This document shows, piece by piece, positions 6,222-6,613 of a stretch of DNA of 6,613 bases (its first letter is position 1; each line of letters starts with the position of its first letter). The notes under the pieces were generated by a model that did not search any database, had not been told where the DNA came from, and worked only from the letters and a program-made list of their open reading frames with translations. Source of the DNA: Candidatus Sodaliphilus limicaballi (GTDB lineage Bacteria; Bacteroidota; Bacteroidia; Bacteroidales; Muribaculaceae); NCBI GenBank assembly GCA_018065815.1, contig JAGHSP010000041.1:1-6613 (forward strand), read 5' to 3'. The position numbers and the translations under genes were made by a program.

Positions 6222-6360
6222 GCTACATCGGAACCCAATCAGTGCGCGGCACCTTTCGTATTTGTGCTTTATAATGTGTATTCCAATTTCCAATCGGCCG
6301 ACGCACTCCGATGAGCCAAAGTCCACCTCCTCGCCTTGGCGGCGGGGAGGACTTTTTTTT
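6222..6360 (+). ncRNA. Candidate structured small RNA
   Basis: The segment forms a long interrupted stem: GCT (6222-6224) with AGC (6314-6316); bulged A; CATCGGA (6226-6232) with TCCGATG (6307-6313); a 9-nt bulge ACCCAATCA on the 5' side; GTGCG (6242-6246) with CGCAC (6302-6306); a bulged A6301; and CGGC (6247-6250) with GCCG (6297-6300). That is 19 pairs closing a 46-nt AT-rich apical region. One base later a strong intrinsic terminator begins. No plausible protein gene lies on the plus strand between the regulator promoter and this terminator, so a noncoding transcript of about 135 to 200 nt is the simplest reading. The overall size is in the range of regulatory small RNAs, but I do not recognise a named family (6S was considered; see rejected items). 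The 5' end is uncertain. Confidence 0.42.
6318..6360 (+). terminator. Strong rho-independent terminator on the plus strand
   Basis: AAAGTCC (6318-6324) pairs with GGACTTT (6349-6355). After an A-A mismatch the stem continues CC/GG, T-G, C-G, a C-C mismatch, T-G, then CGC (6332-6334) with GCG (6339-6341) around a CTTG tetraloop at 6335-6338. A T8 run (6353-6360) follows. On the minus strand only TTT follows the stem, so termination is mainly of plus-strand transcripts. Confidence 0.75.
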
Positions 6361-6366
6361 AGCTCT

Positions 6367-6407
6367 CCCACGCGGATCTCATCGTTCGCCCACAGAGAAC
6401 ACAGAGA
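6367..6407 (+). repeat. Right copy of short intergenic repeat
   Basis: Positions 6367-6381 (CCCACGCGGATCTCA) match 115-129 at 14 of 15 positions, same orientation. After 9 nt, CACAGAGA occurs twice with a 9-bp period (6391-6398 and 6400-6407), parallel to the CTCACTGA pair at the left copy. In plus-strand translation both copies give P-T/A-R-I-S, which explains small ORFs in both flanks. Confidence 0.4.
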
Positions 6408-6507
6408 TATGACACAAGGGGAACTTCATGAAGGTCAAAATACAGCTTAATCTGCTTTGCATTAAAGATGGATTCTATTAATTTTGTCGAGGCGATTTTG
6501 AGAGATG
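6408..6507. other. Intergenic DNA, no gene seen
   Basis: This AT-rich stretch lies between the right repeat and the right structured element. A tiny ORF starts at the ATG at 6428 (17 codons) without support. AATCTGCTTT at 6449-6458 also occurs at 275-284 in the left flank. TTTTGAG at 6496-6502 is repeated at 6508-6514. Confidence 0.3.
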
Positions 6508-6593
6508 TTTTGAGTAGATTTTGTTATAACAGTCGTTACACTGCATCGTAACCGATGGTCGAGACCGTCGGAGATACCAAAACAGGCTCAAAA
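6508..6593. other. Right structured element, related to the left one
   Basis: TTTTGAG (6508-6514) pairs with CTCAAAA (6587-6593), and after a symmetric 4-nt internal loop TTTTG (6519-6523) pairs with CAAAA (6578-6582). Inside, CCGATGGT (6552-6559) pairs with ACCGTCGG (6564-6571), with one T-G pair, around the loop CGAG. GTTAC (6535-6539) can also pair with GTAAC (6548-6552) as an alternative. The core 6550-6571 aligns with 207-229 at 18 of 22 aligned positions with one gap. No U-tract follows. Function is unknown. Confidence 0.4.
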
Positions 6594-6613
6594 GCGACCG
6601 AAATAATTAATAA

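Noticed and set aside
6163..6360. Identification of the candidate small RNA as 6S RNA
   Set aside because: Size and terminator would fit, but the 5' part up to 6221 does not pair with the 3' end, and I cannot see the closing stem plus central bubble typical of 6S. The name is not supported.
6162..6450. Small ORFs on both strands (6162-6371 minus, 6262-6450 plus)
   Set aside because: Much of their sequence is translation of the terminator hairpin and of the CGCGGATCTCA repeat, and neither has a promoter-leader arrangement or a recognisable domain.
1..6613. The repeats as ends of one mobile element carrying the whole block
   Set aside because: The flanking copies are diverged, lie in direct orientation, and enclose the core gene pyrH with no transposase or integrase. 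A dispersed intergenic repeat is simpler.

Overview
The window looks like chromosomal DNA from a member of the Bacteroidales, possibly Muribaculaceae or a Prevotella relative. The evidence is two exact TAnnTTTG promoter elements upstream of minus-strand genes, A-rich leaders without Shine-Dalgarno sequences, a membrane-anchored TPR/AraC hybrid regulator, and AT-rich intergenic DNA between GC-richer genes. The family-level placement is inference.

All five confident genes lie on the minus strand. In transcription order (right to left) they are: a membrane-spanning TPR sensor with a C-terminal AraC DNA-binding domain (4241-5995); a single-pass membrane TPR protein with its own promoter (3409-4071); UMP kinase pyrH (2593-3303), separated from the TPR gene by an intrinsic terminator; a cobalamin-binding-type radical SAM enzyme (1096-2538); and a family 2 glycosyltransferase (331-1083). 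The last three are closely spaced and probably form one transcription unit. The radical SAM enzyme and glycosyltransferase probably act together on a glycan or lipid-linked product; pyrH is housekeeping.

The flanks (1-330 and 5996-6613) hold no convincing protein gene but are structured. The right flank has a plus-strand candidate small RNA: a 19-bp interrupted stem followed at once by a strong intrinsic terminator, with Bacteroidetes-type promoter elements upstream and no protein gene that the terminator could serve. Both flanks carry related sequences in the same orientation: a 15-nt motif containing CGCGGATCTCA, a 9-bp-period repeat, and a stem-loop (AACCG...AGACC...CGG) that keeps its fold with one compensatory base-pair change and is enclosed by AT-rich inverted repeats. 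These look like copies of a dispersed intergenic element, not known transposon ends. No tRNA, rRNA, CRISPR array, insertion sequence or transposase was found.
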